The notes: generated from the letters alone by a model not told the origin. A stretch of DNA of 42,909 bases from Prevotella sp. UBA4339 (GCA_002393725.1 DGTJ01000112.1:1-42909); one strand, 5' to 3'; shown: positions 16,255-26,406, numbered from the stretch's first letter. Numbers and translations are program-made.

Positions 16255-18470
16255 AAAGATTAAGCATATCACTATTGTGCATTGTGCATTGTGCATTGTG
16301 CATCGCAGGAGGCATCAAGTCACCTAATGGCAATATCGAGCTAAAGTTCTCGCTCGATGGCAATGGACGTCCTGTCTACGAGATGACCTATAAGGGCAAG
16401 GCAGTGGTCAAGCCTTCACACCTCGGTCTTGAGCTCGCAAAGGACAAACACGCATCGAAAGGCATGAAGGAGACCGATCTTATGGATGGCTTCGTCATAA
16501 AGGACGAAAAGACCTCTGCGCTGGATGAGACCTGGCAACCGGTATGGGGCGAGACCAAGGATATCCGCAACCACTATAATGAATATACTGCTGCATTGCT
16601 GCAGTCGGCTACAGGCCGCGAGATACTGATCCGTTTCCGTGTATATGACGATGGCATCGGATTCCGCTATGAGTTCCCTCAGCAGAAAGAACTCAACTAT
16701 TTCCTCATAAAGGAAGAACGATCGGAATTTGCTATGGCTGGTGACCATAAGGCATGGTGGCTTCCTGGCGACTATGACACTCAGGAGCAAGAGACACAGG
16801 AGACCAGACTGTCGGAAATCCGTGAGCGCTTCAACAAGGCAGTCAACTGGGGGAACTCGTCTGTTGCAACATTCTCACCTACTGGTGTGCAGACTTCACT
16901 CCAGATGAAGACCGACGATGGCCTTTATATCAATATCCATGAAGCTGCATGTCTCGATTATGCGACAATGCATCTGGAACTGGTAGACTCAGAAACCAAG
17001 GCTCTTTCCACGAAACTGATGGGTAGCAGCAATGCCTATACACCAGCCCCCACGCCTTCATCATATCCTCTGCCTGCTCCTCTTACTTTTGTAAGCCATC
17101 TGACACCAGATGCAACAGGATTGAAGGGTGCGATGCAGACTCCTTGTGAGACTCCTTGGCGCACAGTGATGGTCAGCGATGATGCACGTGACATGCTGTC
17201 GTCGAATCTGATCCTGAACCTCAATGAGCCTTGCAAGCTCGAGGATACGTCATGGATCCATCCTACAAAATACTGTGGTGTATGGTGGGAGATGATAGTA
17301 GGCAAGAGCTCATGGAACTATACCGATGAGTTCCCCAGCATTAAACTGGACAATATCAACTGGAACAGTGTTAAGCCAAACGGGCGTCATGCCGCAAACA
17401 ATGAGAAGGTTAAGCGCTATATCGACTTCGCAGCCAAGAACGGTCTCGATGAAGTTCTCGTAGAAGGATGGAATGTAGGATGGGAAGACTGGGCAAACAT
17501 GTGGAAGCGCGATGTCTTCGACTTCGTCACTCCGTATCCTGATTTCGATATTAAGATGCTTAATGAATATGCTCACTCAAAAGGTGTGAAGATCCTGATG
17601 CATCATGAGACATCAAGTTCTACACAGAACTACGAGCGTCATCTTGAGAATGCCTTTACTTTGATGAACAAATACGGGTATGATGCTGTTAAGACTGGTT
17701 ATGTGGGAGATATCATTCCCCGTGGAGACCATCATTACTCACAGTCGATGAACAATCACTATCTCCATGTGGTGAAAGAAGCAGCCAGGCATCATATCAT
17801 GGTGAATGCTCATGAAGCCACTCGCCCCACAGGACTCTGCCGTACTTATCCTAACTTGGTAGGCAATGAGTCGGCACGGGGTACGGAGTATGAGGCTTTC
17901 GGTGGGTCACGGCCTGACCATACTTGTATCCTGCCATTCACTCGCCTGCAGGGTGGCCCGATGGACTATACACCAGGTATCTTTGTGACAAAACTCTCAG
18001 AATGGAGCAATAACACTTCTTGGGCTCGTATCACCATCGCCGGTTCTCTGGCTCTCTATCTTACGATGTATTCTCCTCTTCAGATGGCAGCTGATCTGCC
18101 GGAGAACTATGAGAAGTACGACGATGCCTTCCAGTTTATTCGTGATGTGGCGTGTGACTGGGACGACTCACGTTACCTTGAAGCAGAACCGGCAGACTAT
18201 ATTACCGTAGCCCGTAAGGCAAAAGGTACAGCCAATTGGTTCGTCGGTGGCAAATGTGATGAGAACGGACACACTGCAGTTGTAAAGCTCGATTTCCTTG
18301 AGAAGGGCCGTAAGTACGACTGTACCATCTATGCTGATGCAAAGGATGCTCATTATGAGACCAATCCTCAGGCATATACCATTACTAAGAAAGTTGTGAA
18401 AGCTGGTCAGACTCTGAAGATTCAGGAAGCCCCAGGCGGCGGTTTCGCTATTAGTCTTATTGCCAAATAA
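16251..18470 (+). CDS. susB: GH97 inverting alpha-glucosidase, SusB-like
   Basis: This 739-aa enzyme would release glucose from maltooligosaccharides in the periplasm. The residues used by SusB for the inverting, calcium-dependent mechanism are all present with a constant offset of 14: Glu453 (HHET), Glu522 (AHEA), Glu540 and Glu546 (GNESARGTEYEA). The retaining GH97 branch would lack the Glu at HHE. The protein starts ATG 16251, overlapping the GH77 stop. Its signal-peptide core (LCIVHCALCIA) is written by four exact copies of the 7-mer ATTGTGC at 16274-16301. A Pro-rich stretch (TPAPTPSSYPLPAPL, about residues 264-278) looks like a loop insertion. Confidence 0.94.
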   Translation: MKRLSISLLCIVHCALCIAGGIKSPNGNIELKFSLDGNGRPVYEMTYKGKAVVKPSHLGLELAKDKHASKGMKETDLMDGFVIKDEKTSALDETWQPVWGETKDIRNHYNEYTAALLQSATGREILIRFRVYDDGIGFRYEFPQQKELNYFLIKEERSEFAMAGDHKAWWLPGDYDTQEQETQETRLSEIRERFNKAVNWGNSSVATFSPTGVQTSLQMKTDDGLYINIHEAACLDYATMHLELVDSETKALSTKLMGSSNAYTPAPTPSSYPLPAPLTFVSHLTPDATGLKGAMQTPCETPWRTVMVSDDARDMLSSNLILNLNEPCKLEDTSWIHPTKYCGVWWEMIVGKSSWNYTDEFPSIKLDNINWNSVKPNGRHAANNEKVKRYIDFAAKNGLDEVLVEGWNVGWEDWANMWKRDVFDFVTPYPDFDIKMLNEYAHSKGVKILMHHETSSSTQNYERHLENAFTLMNKYGYDAVKTGYVGDIIPRGDHHYSQSMNNHYLHVVKEAARHHIMVNAHEATRPTGLCRTYPNLVGNESARGTEYEAFGGSRPDHTCILPFTRLQGGPMDYTPGIFVTKLSEWSNNTSWARITIAGSLALYLTMYSPLQMAADLPENYEKYDDAFQFIRDVACDWDDSRYLEAEPADYITVARKAKGTANWFVGGKCDENGHTAVVKLDFLEKGRKYDCTIYADAKDAHYETNPQAYTITKKVVKAGQTLKIQEAPGGGFAISLIAK
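16274..16303 (+). repeat. Exact ATTGTGC x4 tandem repeat inside the susB signal peptide
   Basis: ATTGTGC occurs at 16274-16280, 16281-16287, 16288-16294 and 16295-16301, followed by AT. Seven is not a multiple of three, so a change of one unit would shift the susB frame. A change of three units would add or remove seven residues of the hydrophobic core. Confidence 0.85.
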
Positions 18471-18473
18471 ATA

Positions 18474-18522
18474 ATTGTGCATTATGTATTGTGCATTATG
18501 TATTGTGTATTGTGCATTGTGC
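18474..18522 (+). repeat. Seven-unit heptanucleotide array before the pullulanase gene
   Basis: Seven units in a row follow ATTRTGY: ATTGTGC, ATTATGT, ATTGTGC, ATTATGT, ATTGTGT, ATTGTGC, ATTGTGC. The array starts 3 bases after the GH97 stop and ends 16 bases before the pullulanase ATG at 18539. A GTG at 18491 would extend the pullulanase in frame through the array, but the ATG gives the normal signal peptide. Confidence 0.75.
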
Positions 18523-18538
18523 ATTAAAAAAGATTATT

Positions 18539-20440
18539 ATGAAAAGAATCCTGTTTTCAGTATTGATGACAATGAGTGTAGCATCCGTTCAGTCGCAAGA
18601 CTTTCGCTTTGACGAGGTGTCTTATAGTCCAGAGGGTACAACCTTTAAACTCTTTGCGCCTGATGATGCCAAAAAGGTTACTATCCGGATTTACAATAGT
18701 GGGACGGAGAAGAAGACCGTTAAGACCATCAGGATGAACCGTACAGCCCGTGGCCCATGGACAGCAACCTTCAAGGGCAATCTGATGGGGAAATTCTATA
18801 CCTTCGACATAGGAAAAGGTGAGACCCCTGGAGTCTTTGCCAAGGCGGTAGGTGTAAATGGTAAGCGTGGGGCTATCGTCGATATGAGGAAGACGGATCC
18901 GGAAGGCTGGGAGAATGACTCCAGGCCAGTACTCAAGTCACCAGCCGACTTGGTAGTCTATGAGATGCACCATCGTGACTTCTCCATTGCCCGTCCAGGT
19001 GCAAGATATCCTGGAAAGTTCCTGGCTCTCACTGAGCCATGGGCTATAGACTATCTGAAACAGCTTGGGGTAAACGCCATACATATATTGCCAAGCTACG
19101 ACTATGGTTCCGTTGACGAGACAAGGCTCGATACTCCACAGTATAACTGGGGCTACGATCCTGTCAACTATAATGTTCCGGATGGCGGCTATTCCACTGA
19201 CCCTTATAAGCCGGAGGTACGCATACGTGAGTTCAAGCAGATGGTTCAGGCTCTTCATAAAGCAGGTATACGTGTGATCCTTGACGTGGTATATAACCAC
19301 ACCTATGATATTGATCACTCAAATTTCCAGCTGACATATCCCGATTACTACTATAGGAAAATTGGGGAGAGTTACAGTAATGGCTCTGGATGTGGCAACG
19401 AGACAGCCTCTGAGCAGCCCATGATGCGGCGCTTCATGATAGAATCGGTGAAACACTGGATCAACGAGTACCATATTGACGGGTTCCGTTTCGATCTGAT
19501 GGGAGTTCACGATATTGAGACAATGAACGAGATCCGCAAGGCTGTAGATGAGATTGACCCCACCATATTTATATATGGAGAAGGTTGGAGCGCTGGAGCA
19601 TGTGCCTTCCCTACAGAAAAGCTTGGATTGAAGGCTAATATCCCGCAGATGCCACGTATTGCAGCCTTCTCCGATGAGATACGGGATGCGCTGCGAGGAC
19701 CTTTCTCAGACGATAAGGAGTGCGGATGGCTTGGCGGACGGCCTGAAGAGGAGTCCCTGAAGTTCGGCATCGTGGGTGCTATTGCTCATCCACAGGTAGA
19801 TATGACAAAGGTGAACTACAGTACACAGCCTTGGACTACAGAGCCAACTCAGATGATGTCGTATGTGTCATGTCATGATGATATGTGTCTTGTAGATCGT
19901 CTGAAGGCAAGTATTCCTAATATCACGGAAAAGGAGCTGATTCGTCTTGACATGCTTGCACAGACGGCTGTTTTTACCTCTCAGGGCGTGCCTTTCATCC
20001 TGTCTGGCGAAGAGCTGATGCGAACAAAGAAGGGAGTGCACAACTCCTTCGAGTCTCCTGACAGCATAAATCAGTTGGATTGGACAAACAAGGACAGGTA
20101 TCCTCAGGTGTTCAAGTATTACCAGAATCTGATAGCACTTCGTAAGAATCATCCCGCATTCCGTCTTGGTGATGCACATCTGGTCAGGAAGCATCTGGAA
20201 TTTATTGATGCCCCAAAGGGTGTCGTCGCCTTCCGTCTGAAAGACTATGCTGGTCGTGATGACTGGCGTAACATCATAGTCATCCTTAATGCAACGAAGA
20301 CAGAGGAAGAAGTAACTGTTCCTTCAGGCGATTACACCGTCGTGTGTTGCGATGGTCAGATAAATGAGTTCGGACTTGGCAATATAAAAGGTGCCAAAGC
20401 TATTGTAGATCCACAGTCAGCTCTTATATTACATAATTGA
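18539..20440 (+). CDS. GH13 type I pullulanase, secreted
   Basis: This 633-aa enzyme would cleave alpha-1,6 branches of pullulan, amylopectin or limit dextrins. A signal peptide (cut near VQSQ-DF) and an N-terminal CBM48-like domain (about 25-105) precede the GH13 barrel. The diagnostic type I motif YNWGYDP is at 202-208. Catalytic positions are Asp319 in GFRFDLMG, Glu348 in YGEGWS and Asp447 in SCHDD. Region I is DVVYNHT. There is no lipobox, so it is probably periplasmic. ATG 18539 is chosen over an in-frame GTG at 18491 because it starts a normal signal peptide. It lies 3 bases before the next GH13 gene. Confidence 0.93.
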   Translation: MKRILFSVLMTMSVASVQSQDFRFDEVSYSPEGTTFKLFAPDDAKKVTIRIYNSGTEKKTVKTIRMNRTARGPWTATFKGNLMGKFYTFDIGKGETPGVFAKAVGVNGKRGAIVDMRKTDPEGWENDSRPVLKSPADLVVYEMHHRDFSIARPGARYPGKFLALTEPWAIDYLKQLGVNAIHILPSYDYGSVDETRLDTPQYNWGYDPVNYNVPDGGYSTDPYKPEVRIREFKQMVQALHKAGIRVILDVVYNHTYDIDHSNFQLTYPDYYYRKIGESYSNGSGCGNETASEQPMMRRFMIESVKHWINEYHIDGFRFDLMGVHDIETMNEIRKAVDEIDPTIFIYGEGWSAGACAFPTEKLGLKANIPQMPRIAAFSDEIRDALRGPFSDDKECGWLGGRPEEESLKFGIVGAIAHPQVDMTKVNYSTQPWTTEPTQMMSYVSCHDDMCLVDRLKASIPNITEKELIRLDMLAQTAVFTSQGVPFILSGEELMRTKKGVHNSFESPDSINQLDWTNKDRYPQVFKYYQNLIALRKNHPAFRLGDAHLVRKHLEFIDAPKGVVAFRLKDYAGRDDWRNIIVILNATKTEEEVTVPSGDYTVVCCDGQINEFGLGNIKGAKAIVDPQSALILHN

Positions 20441-20443
20441 GAT

Positions 20444-22372
20444 ATGAAAAGATTAGTTTTATTCGCCGTCATAATGGCAAATGTATTAACAATGAGTGCT
20501 GCTAAGAAAGTAGTTATCGACCGTATAGAGCCCACCGATTGGTATGTAGGCCTGAAGAATCCCCAGGTGCAGCTGATGGTATATGGCAAGGGGATACGCG
20601 ACGTGGCCTCTGTGACAACCGACTATCCTGGTGTCACAATCGACAGCCTGGTACGTCTGGATTCACACAACTACCTTCTCATTTACATGAATCTAAAGGA
20701 TGCCCAGCCTGGCATGATGACCCTCAAGTTTGGCAAGACAAAAGCTCAGTACCAGCTCAAGGCGCGTGAGATGAGCGGTGACAAGCGTATGGGATTCACC
20801 AATGCCGATGTGCTTTACATGCTGATGCCCGACCGCTTTGCCCAGGGGACTGGGCATAATCCTCAGATCAAGGGTATGCGGGCTTATACCGAGGATCGCT
20901 CGAAGCCTTCTCTCCGTCATGGTGGTGACCTTAACGGAATCCGAGAGCACCTCGACTACTTTAAGGAACTGGGAGTTACGGCCCTTTGGTTTACTCCTGT
21001 CCTCGAGAACGACTCCCCTGATCAGAAGAACGGTTTCTCTACCTATCATGGCTATGCTACCACGAACTATTATCGCGTAGATCCTCGTTTCGGTTCTAAT
21101 GATGACTATCGAAAGCTTTGTGATGAGGCTCATGCCAAAGGTCTGAAGGTGGTCATGGATATGATATTCAATCATAGTGGATTTGAACATCCTTGGACTC
21201 AGGATATGCCGAGCAAGGACTGGCTTAACACTCCTGACTGGCTCGTAGAAAAGACATCAGGACGTGACCCGATGACAGGTTTTACCGCAAGCGAAGACGG
21301 CTCTGAGCCAGCAAAGAGTAAATACCTGCAGACGAGTTATAAACTTACCCCCGTAGTTGACCCATACGCATCGAAGTTTGACCTGAAGGAGACTGTCGAA
21401 GGGTGGTTCGTGCCTTCAATGCCTGACCTCAACCAGCATAACCCACATCTTATGCGTTATCTTATACAGAACAGTATCTGGTGGATTGAGACTGTTGGAA
21501 TCGATGGAATACGTATGGATACCTATCCATACGCATACGCTGATGCTATGGCACAGTGGATGAAGGAGTTGGATGATGAGTATCCCAACTTCAATACTGT
21601 TGGTGAGACATGGGTAACAGAACCTGCCTATACTGCTGCATGGCAGAAGGACTCGAAACTCTCTGAGCGGAACACCTATCTGAAGACAGTTATGGACTTC
21701 TCTTTCTTTGATAAGCTGAATCAGGCAAAGAATGAGGAGACCGATGCCTGGTGGAACGGTCTTAATCGCTTGTATAACTCTTTCTGCTATGACTATCTGT
21801 ATCCCAACCCATCGAGCGTGATGGCATTTATTGAGAATCATGATACAGACAGATTCCTGGGCAATGGTCAGGATACGCTTGCCCTGAAGCAGGCTCTTGC
21901 TCTTCTGCTTACAGTCAATCGTATTCCACAACTTTATTATGGTACGGAGGTCCTGATGAACGGCACGAAGGAAAAGACAGATGGCTATGTACGCAAGGAT
22001 TTCCCTGGCGGATTTCCTGGTGATGATCATAATTGCTTCACTAAGGAAGGCCGTTCAAGATCAGAGCAGGCAATGTTTTCTTGGTTGAGTCGCCTGCTAC
22101 ACTGGCGCCAGAATAATAATGTCATCATAAAGGGAAAGCAGATACAGTTTATTCCTTATAACGGCATTTATGTCATAGCACGCCAGTATGGTGGTCGCAC
22201 TGCTCTGACGGTTCTCAACGGCACTTCAAAGCCTGCTACCCTCGATGTGTCTCGCTATGCAGAAGTTATAGGTAATGCATCAAGGGTGAAAGATGTACTT
22301 ACGGGCAGGTACTATGATCTCTCCAGGAATTTCGACCTGAGAGCCCGCCAGTCGTTGATATTGGAATACTGA
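20444..22372 (+). CDS. susA: SusA-like GH13 neopullulanase/cyclomaltodextrinase
   Basis: This 642-aa enzyme would degrade maltodextrins, cyclodextrins or pullulan in the periplasm. After a signal peptide (MSAA-KKV) comes the N-terminal domain typical of Bacteroidota cyclomaltodextrinases (IEPTDWYVGLKNPQVQLMVYG), the GH13 barrel, and a C-terminal beta domain. Conserved regions are DMIFNHSG, nucleophile Asp359 in GIRMDTYPYA, acid/base Glu388 in VGETW, and Asp467 in FIENHDTDR. Length and order match SusA (about 617 aa). It is the last gene of the operon and is followed by a terminator hairpin at 22395. Confidence 0.92.
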   Translation: MKRLVLFAVIMANVLTMSAAKKVVIDRIEPTDWYVGLKNPQVQLMVYGKGIRDVASVTTDYPGVTIDSLVRLDSHNYLLIYMNLKDAQPGMMTLKFGKTKAQYQLKAREMSGDKRMGFTNADVLYMLMPDRFAQGTGHNPQIKGMRAYTEDRSKPSLRHGGDLNGIREHLDYFKELGVTALWFTPVLENDSPDQKNGFSTYHGYATTNYYRVDPRFGSNDDYRKLCDEAHAKGLKVVMDMIFNHSGFEHPWTQDMPSKDWLNTPDWLVEKTSGRDPMTGFTASEDGSEPAKSKYLQTSYKLTPVVDPYASKFDLKETVEGWFVPSMPDLNQHNPHLMRYLIQNSIWWIETVGIDGIRMDTYPYAYADAMAQWMKELDDEYPNFNTVGETWVTEPAYTAAWQKDSKLSERNTYLKTVMDFSFFDKLNQAKNEETDAWWNGLNRLYNSFCYDYLYPNPSSVMAFIENHDTDRFLGNGQDTLALKQALALLLTVNRIPQLYYGTEVLMNGTKEKTDGYVRKDFPGGFPGDDHNCFTKEGRSRSEQAMFSWLSRLLHWRQNNNVIIKGKQIQFIPYNGIYVIARQYGGRTALTVLNGTSKPATLDVSRYAEVIGNASRVKDVLTGRYYDLSRNFDLRARQSLILEY

Positions 22373-22394
22373 TAGGACTTATTGCATAAAAACG

Positions 22395-22434
22395 AACAAC
22401 TCTTTGTAAATATTTGCGGGAGTTGTTTTTTTTT
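22395..22434 (+). terminator. Rho-independent-like terminator of the starch operon
   Basis: AACAACTC (22395-22402) pairs perfectly with GAGTTGTT (22420-22427), and the tract of T runs to 22434. The -33 box of the next promoter lies in the loop. Confidence 0.65.
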
Positions 22435-22444
22435 GTTATCTTTG
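22413..22444 (+). promoter_or_regulatory. Promoter of the hybrid two-component gene
   Basis: TTTG (22413-22416), a 20-base spacer and TATCTTTG (22437-22444) match the Bacteroidota promoter, 26 bases before ATG 22471. The spacer contains the terminator's right arm and its T-tract. Confidence 0.65.
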
Positions 22445-22470
22445 CGGCGCAAATACAAATTACTAACAAA

Positions 22471-25400
22471 ATGAGGAAAGTTCTAATTCTTATCATATTG
22501 CTGCTCAAGCTGAATGTTTATGTCATAGGGCAAAATGGTCATTTCTATACTTCAGAGAAGCTGTCGAGTAATCAGATTACAAATATCTGCCAGGATAAGG
22601 TCGGCTATATCTGGGTGGGAACTGAATATGGTCTGAACAAATATGACGGCTATCGATTTACTAACTATCTTCATGATGCTGCCCAGCCCACATCGATAAG
22701 TAGTAATATCATCTCGACCCTCTTTGTTGATTCTTATGGTAACCTGTGGGTGGGAACTCAGAAAGGATTAGATCTATACGACCCTGTCAATGACCACTTC
22801 GTGCATATCAAGCTCGAGGGTGCAAAGGGAGTACCTCGTGTAAACAACATCGTTCAGGAGAATGATGGTAATCTTCTTGTTGGAACGGCAGGATATGGAT
22901 TGTTCCGGCTTAATATCACCAGCCATAAGTCTGAGAAATTAGAGGGTTATGCTATGGGTGATACCAATTATTTCAGCTATATCATGATTGATAGCGAAGG
23001 AGCTTTCTGGAAGTCGGGGCATGGAAGTAAGATTGTCAGGAGGGCTCCAAATGGCAAACTTACGGAGTTTGATTCACCTTATGGCACAGTCACAGGTTTT
23101 GTTGATTATGAGGATGGGGTGTTGATGGTTTGTATTCATGGCCTGTTATACTATCGTGACGGTCAGATGCATACAGACTATTTTGACCATAGTGCCGTCA
23201 GTGGCAAGGATCTCGTGTTCCGTACTGCAATAGTCGATCGTCGCGGGAATCTCTATGTGGGTACTATGGGCAACGGACTCTGTCTTGTGCCCAGGGGTGA
23301 GCGCCGTTTGAGGCGATATGAATATCAGAGTGCGTCGTTTGATTTGAATACCACTAATGTATGGGCGCTTTTCGAAGACAATCAGGACAATCTGTGGGTA
23401 GGCTGTCAGCGCCGCGGGCTGCTTCTTCTGCCGCAGCAGAAGCCTCAGTTCCAAAGTTGGAAGTTTGCTGATCTCCACATGAATGTCGGTGGCTCCCTGA
23501 CATCGCTTTGTGACGGTGGAGACGGTTTGATCTGGTGTGCTGTTCAGAATAATGGTATTTACGGTATTGACAGCGCTGGTAGGCTGGTGGCTCATCCTTC
23601 CTCTCCTGAGGGCACGTATATCTTGTATCGCGACAAGAGAGGGAACTATTGGGTCGGTACCAATGGCTGTGTGTATGCCTATGATCCGTATACGGGGAAC
23701 GCTCAGTTGAAAGTGTCTTTCAGCAATGGGTTTATCAATGCTATGACCGATGACGGGAAAGGCCGTCTTTTCTTCTCTCTCTTTGGTGAAGGATTCTGCT
23801 GCTATGATATCTCAACAGGGGAGATTCGTAGGTTTTCGATGCGTGATCCGGATGGTAATAATGGCCGCCTGCATAATGACTGGCTTCAGGCAATGTATGT
23901 CGATAGCAGGGGAAAGCTCTGGCTCTGCAGTGCCTCAGGGGTGAACTGCTATGACCCTGACGAGAATCACTTCCATCCTTATGGCTGGGAGGTGATACTC
24001 GACTATCATGCAACGCAATCTATCTGCGAGACGTCAGACAGGCATATATTATTTGGTACCGCTACAGGATTATATGTCTATGACCCCAAGAAGAAGGAGG
24101 CTGTTCCTTTCCCAGGGGCAGAAGTCCTGAGTAACAAGATTATCTGCGGCATTGTAGAGGATGAGTCTGGTGATCTGTGGTGCAGCACTACCGTTGGGAT
24201 ATGGCATTATCAGCGGCAGAAGAAGAGTTTCGTTAGCTATGTGCGGGGTAATGGTCTTGCAAGTCATGAGTATGCCAGTGGAGTGACGATGCACACGGCA
24301 GATGACAGGGTTTGGTTCGGCTTCAGTGATGGTATTACGTCATTCGACCCAGAGGCATTGCGCAATAATCGCTTCAAGCAGGGAGAGGTTCATCTTACAG
24401 GCTTTTTTATCGGAGGCAATGCCGTAAATGCAAGCACTCTGTCTGATGGCAAGCAGGTGGTAAACGGCTCTCCGTCAAAGGCTGACCGCTTTGAGGTGTC
24501 TTACATCGACAATACATTTACGATGGAATTCTCCACCCTCAACTTCTCTAATGCTGAGAGCATAAGCTATGAGTATCGCCTTAATGGAGCCTCCGACTGG
24601 ACTCACACTTCTGACGGAAGCAATATTGTATCGTTCCATCATCTCCAGCCCGGATCGTATGTCATCGAGGTAAGGGCTATGGAGAATGGGGTGTATACAG
24701 AGCCAGAGGTATACCATATCATAGTACGGGCTCCTTGGTATCAGTCCTCTCTCGCGTACATTATTTATATATTAGCTCTTATGGCCATTGCAGGATTCGT
24801 GGCATGGAGCTACCGTAAAAGGGCACATCGCCAGCTTGACGAGGATAAGATGAAGTTCCTCATCAATGCCACTCACGATATCCGTTCGCCGTTGACACTT
24901 ATAATGAGTCCTTTGCATAAACTTATGAAGCGTGATCTCGACAGCGACGTGATGGAGGAGCTGAAGACCATAGAACATAATGCCAGCCGTGTACAGAATC
25001 TTGTAAACCAGATACTTGACATCCGTAAGATTGACAAGCAGCAGATGAAGTTGCATTGCCAGGAGACAGATGTCGTACAGTATGTAGGCAATGTCCTCAA
25101 GTCGTATGTATATACTGCAAAGGAGAGGGGTATCAATTTTAAATATACTCCAGAGGTTGACAAACTGAATGTTTGGCTTGACCGTAACGGACTGGATAAG
25201 GTCCTGGACAATCTGCTCTCTAACGCCTTTAAGTATACTTACGACAATGGTGAGATAACAGTACGTGTGTCTCAGCCTGACGGTGATACTGCAGAGTTGC
25301 AGGTTATCGACAATGGCATGGGCATAAAGGGCGATGTCCAGAAATTATTCGACCGTTTCTATCAGGGAGCTAATTCGCGATCGATGCATATTGAGGGTAC

Positions 25401-26382
25401 CGGTATCGGTTTGAACCTCTGTAAGATGATTGTCTCCATGCATCACGGTACTATAGAGGCAGCCAACCGTCAGGATGCTCAGGGCAGCATCTTCACCGTC
25501 CGACTGCCATTGGGGAAGAGCCATTTCTCTAAGGAAGAGCTGTTCCAGGAGGAAGAGGTGGAGAACAAGAGTCACCGCAAGGCACAGTCGAGCTACAGGA
25601 TATTGGTTGTAGATGATGATGTAGAGATTGGCAATTATATTATTCAGGAACTGGGAGGCTATTACTATATCACGGCTGTCACCAATGGTCGCGATGCCTT
25701 GCACAAACTTCTTGAAGGTGTTGATACCGACAAGCAGTTCGATCTTGTGGTCAGCGACGTAATGATGCCAGAGATGGACGGCTTCACCCTGCTACGTATG
25801 ATAAAGACCAATATGAACATCAGCCATATCCCTGTCGTGATGCTTACTTCAAAGGCAGATGTTGCCAATCGCCTTGAGGGATTGGAGAAAGGGGCTGACG
25901 CATATCTGGCAAAACCGTTTGATATGGATGAACTACACATGGTAATCAATAATCTCATCAATAAAAATCTGCGTCTAAAGGGGAAATACTCAGGTTCGCA
26001 GCAGCAGAAAGACAAGGTGGAGGATAAGGTCGTCAAGGGAAATGATGAGATACTCATGGAGCGGATTATGAAGGTCATCAACGATCATCTGTCCGATAGT
26101 GACTTCAATGTTGAGATGCTTACTTCCGAAGTCGGTATCAGCCGTGCTCAGTTGCATCGTAAGATGAAGGACATGACAGGATTGCCGATAAGTGAATTTA
26201 TAAGGAACATCCGTCTCGAACAGGCTGTGAGACTTTTGAAAGAGCAGAAAGTGAATGTGACGCAGGTGGCGTATGCCGTTGGATTCAGCAATCTTGCGCA
26301 TTTCTCTACTGTCTTCAGAAAGCAGTTCGGTGTTTCACCTACAGAGTTTATTGAGCAGAAAACAAGGTCTGATACAAATTGA
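22471..26382 (+). CDS. Hybrid two-component system regulator (HTCS)
   Basis: This 1303-aa inner-membrane protein combines sensor, kinase and transcription factor. A signal anchor (MRKVLILIILLLKLN) leads to a periplasmic two-propeller sensor made of Reg_prop repeats (NLWVGTQKGLDLYD, YIWVGTEYGLNKYD) and a Y_Y_Y domain. A membrane helix follows near residues 760-785. Next come HisKA with phospho-acceptor His802 (NATHDIRSPL), a HATPase domain (NLLSNAFKYT, DNGMGIKG, GTGIGLNL), a receiver with Asp1096 (LVVSDVMMPEMDG), and a C-terminal AraC-type HTH (SRAQLHRKMKDMTG, VAYAVGFSNLAHFSTVFRKQFG). HTCS proteins usually sense an oligosaccharide and activate the neighbouring polysaccharide locus, here the SusC/SusD/GH115 genes. 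ATG 22471 is chosen because upstream codons overlap the promoter. Confidence 0.95.
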   Translation: MRKVLILIILLLKLNVYVIGQNGHFYTSEKLSSNQITNICQDKVGYIWVGTEYGLNKYDGYRFTNYLHDAAQPTSISSNIISTLFVDSYGNLWVGTQKGLDLYDPVNDHFVHIKLEGAKGVPRVNNIVQENDGNLLVGTAGYGLFRLNITSHKSEKLEGYAMGDTNYFSYIMIDSEGAFWKSGHGSKIVRRAPNGKLTEFDSPYGTVTGFVDYEDGVLMVCIHGLLYYRDGQMHTDYFDHSAVSGKDLVFRTAIVDRRGNLYVGTMGNGLCLVPRGERRLRRYEYQSASFDLNTTNVWALFEDNQDNLWVGCQRRGLLLLPQQKPQFQSWKFADLHMNVGGSLTSLCDGGDGLIWCAVQNNGIYGIDSAGRLVAHPSSPEGTYILYRDKRGNYWVGTNGCVYAYDPYTGNAQLKVSFSNGFINAMTDDGKGRLFFSLFGEGFCCYDISTGEIRRFSMRDPDGNNGRLHNDWLQAMYVDSRGKLWLCSASGVNCYDPDENHFHPYGWEVILDYHATQSICETSDRHILFGTATGLYVYDPKKKEAVPFPGAEVLSNKIICGIVEDESGDLWCSTTVGIWHYQRQKKSFVSYVRGNGLASHEYASGVTMHTADDRVWFGFSDGITSFDPEALRNNRFKQGEVHLTGFFIGGNAVNASTLSDGKQVVNGSPSKADRFEVSYIDNTFTMEFSTLNFSNAESISYEYRLNGASDWTHTSDGSNIVSFHHLQPGSYVIEVRAMENGVYTEPEVYHIIVRAPWYQSSLAYIIYILALMAIAGFVAWSYRKRAHRQLDEDKMKFLINATHDIRSPLTLIMSPLHKLMKRDLDSDVMEELKTIEHNASRVQNLVNQILDIRKIDKQQMKLHCQETDVVQYVGNVLKSYVYTAKERGINFKYTPEVDKLNVWLDRNGLDKVLDNLLSNAFKYTYDNGEITVRVSQPDGDTAELQVIDNGMGIKGDVQKLFDRFYQGANSRSMHIEGTGIGLNLCKMIVSMHHGTIEAANRQDAQGSIFTVRLPLGKSHFSKEELFQEEEVENKSHRKAQSSYRILVVDDDVEIGNYIIQELGGYYYITAVTNGRDALHKLLEGVDTDKQFDLVVSDVMMPEMDGFTLLRMIKTNMNISHIPVVMLTSKADVANRLEGLEKGADAYLAKPFDMDELHMVINNLINKNLRLKGKYSGSQQQKDKVEDKVVKGNDEILMERIMKVINDHLSDSDFNVEMLTSEVGISRAQLHRKMKDMTGLPISEFIRNIRLEQAVRLLKEQKVNVTQVAYAVGFSNLAHFSTVFRKQFGVSPTEFIEQKTRSDTN

Positions 26383-26406
26383 AAAGCTTAAGAAACATAC
26401 GCTAAA

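Noticed and set aside
18491..18538. N-terminal extension of the pullulanase from GTG 18491
   Set aside because: The extension is translated heptamer repeat, and ATG 18539 gives a normal signal peptide.
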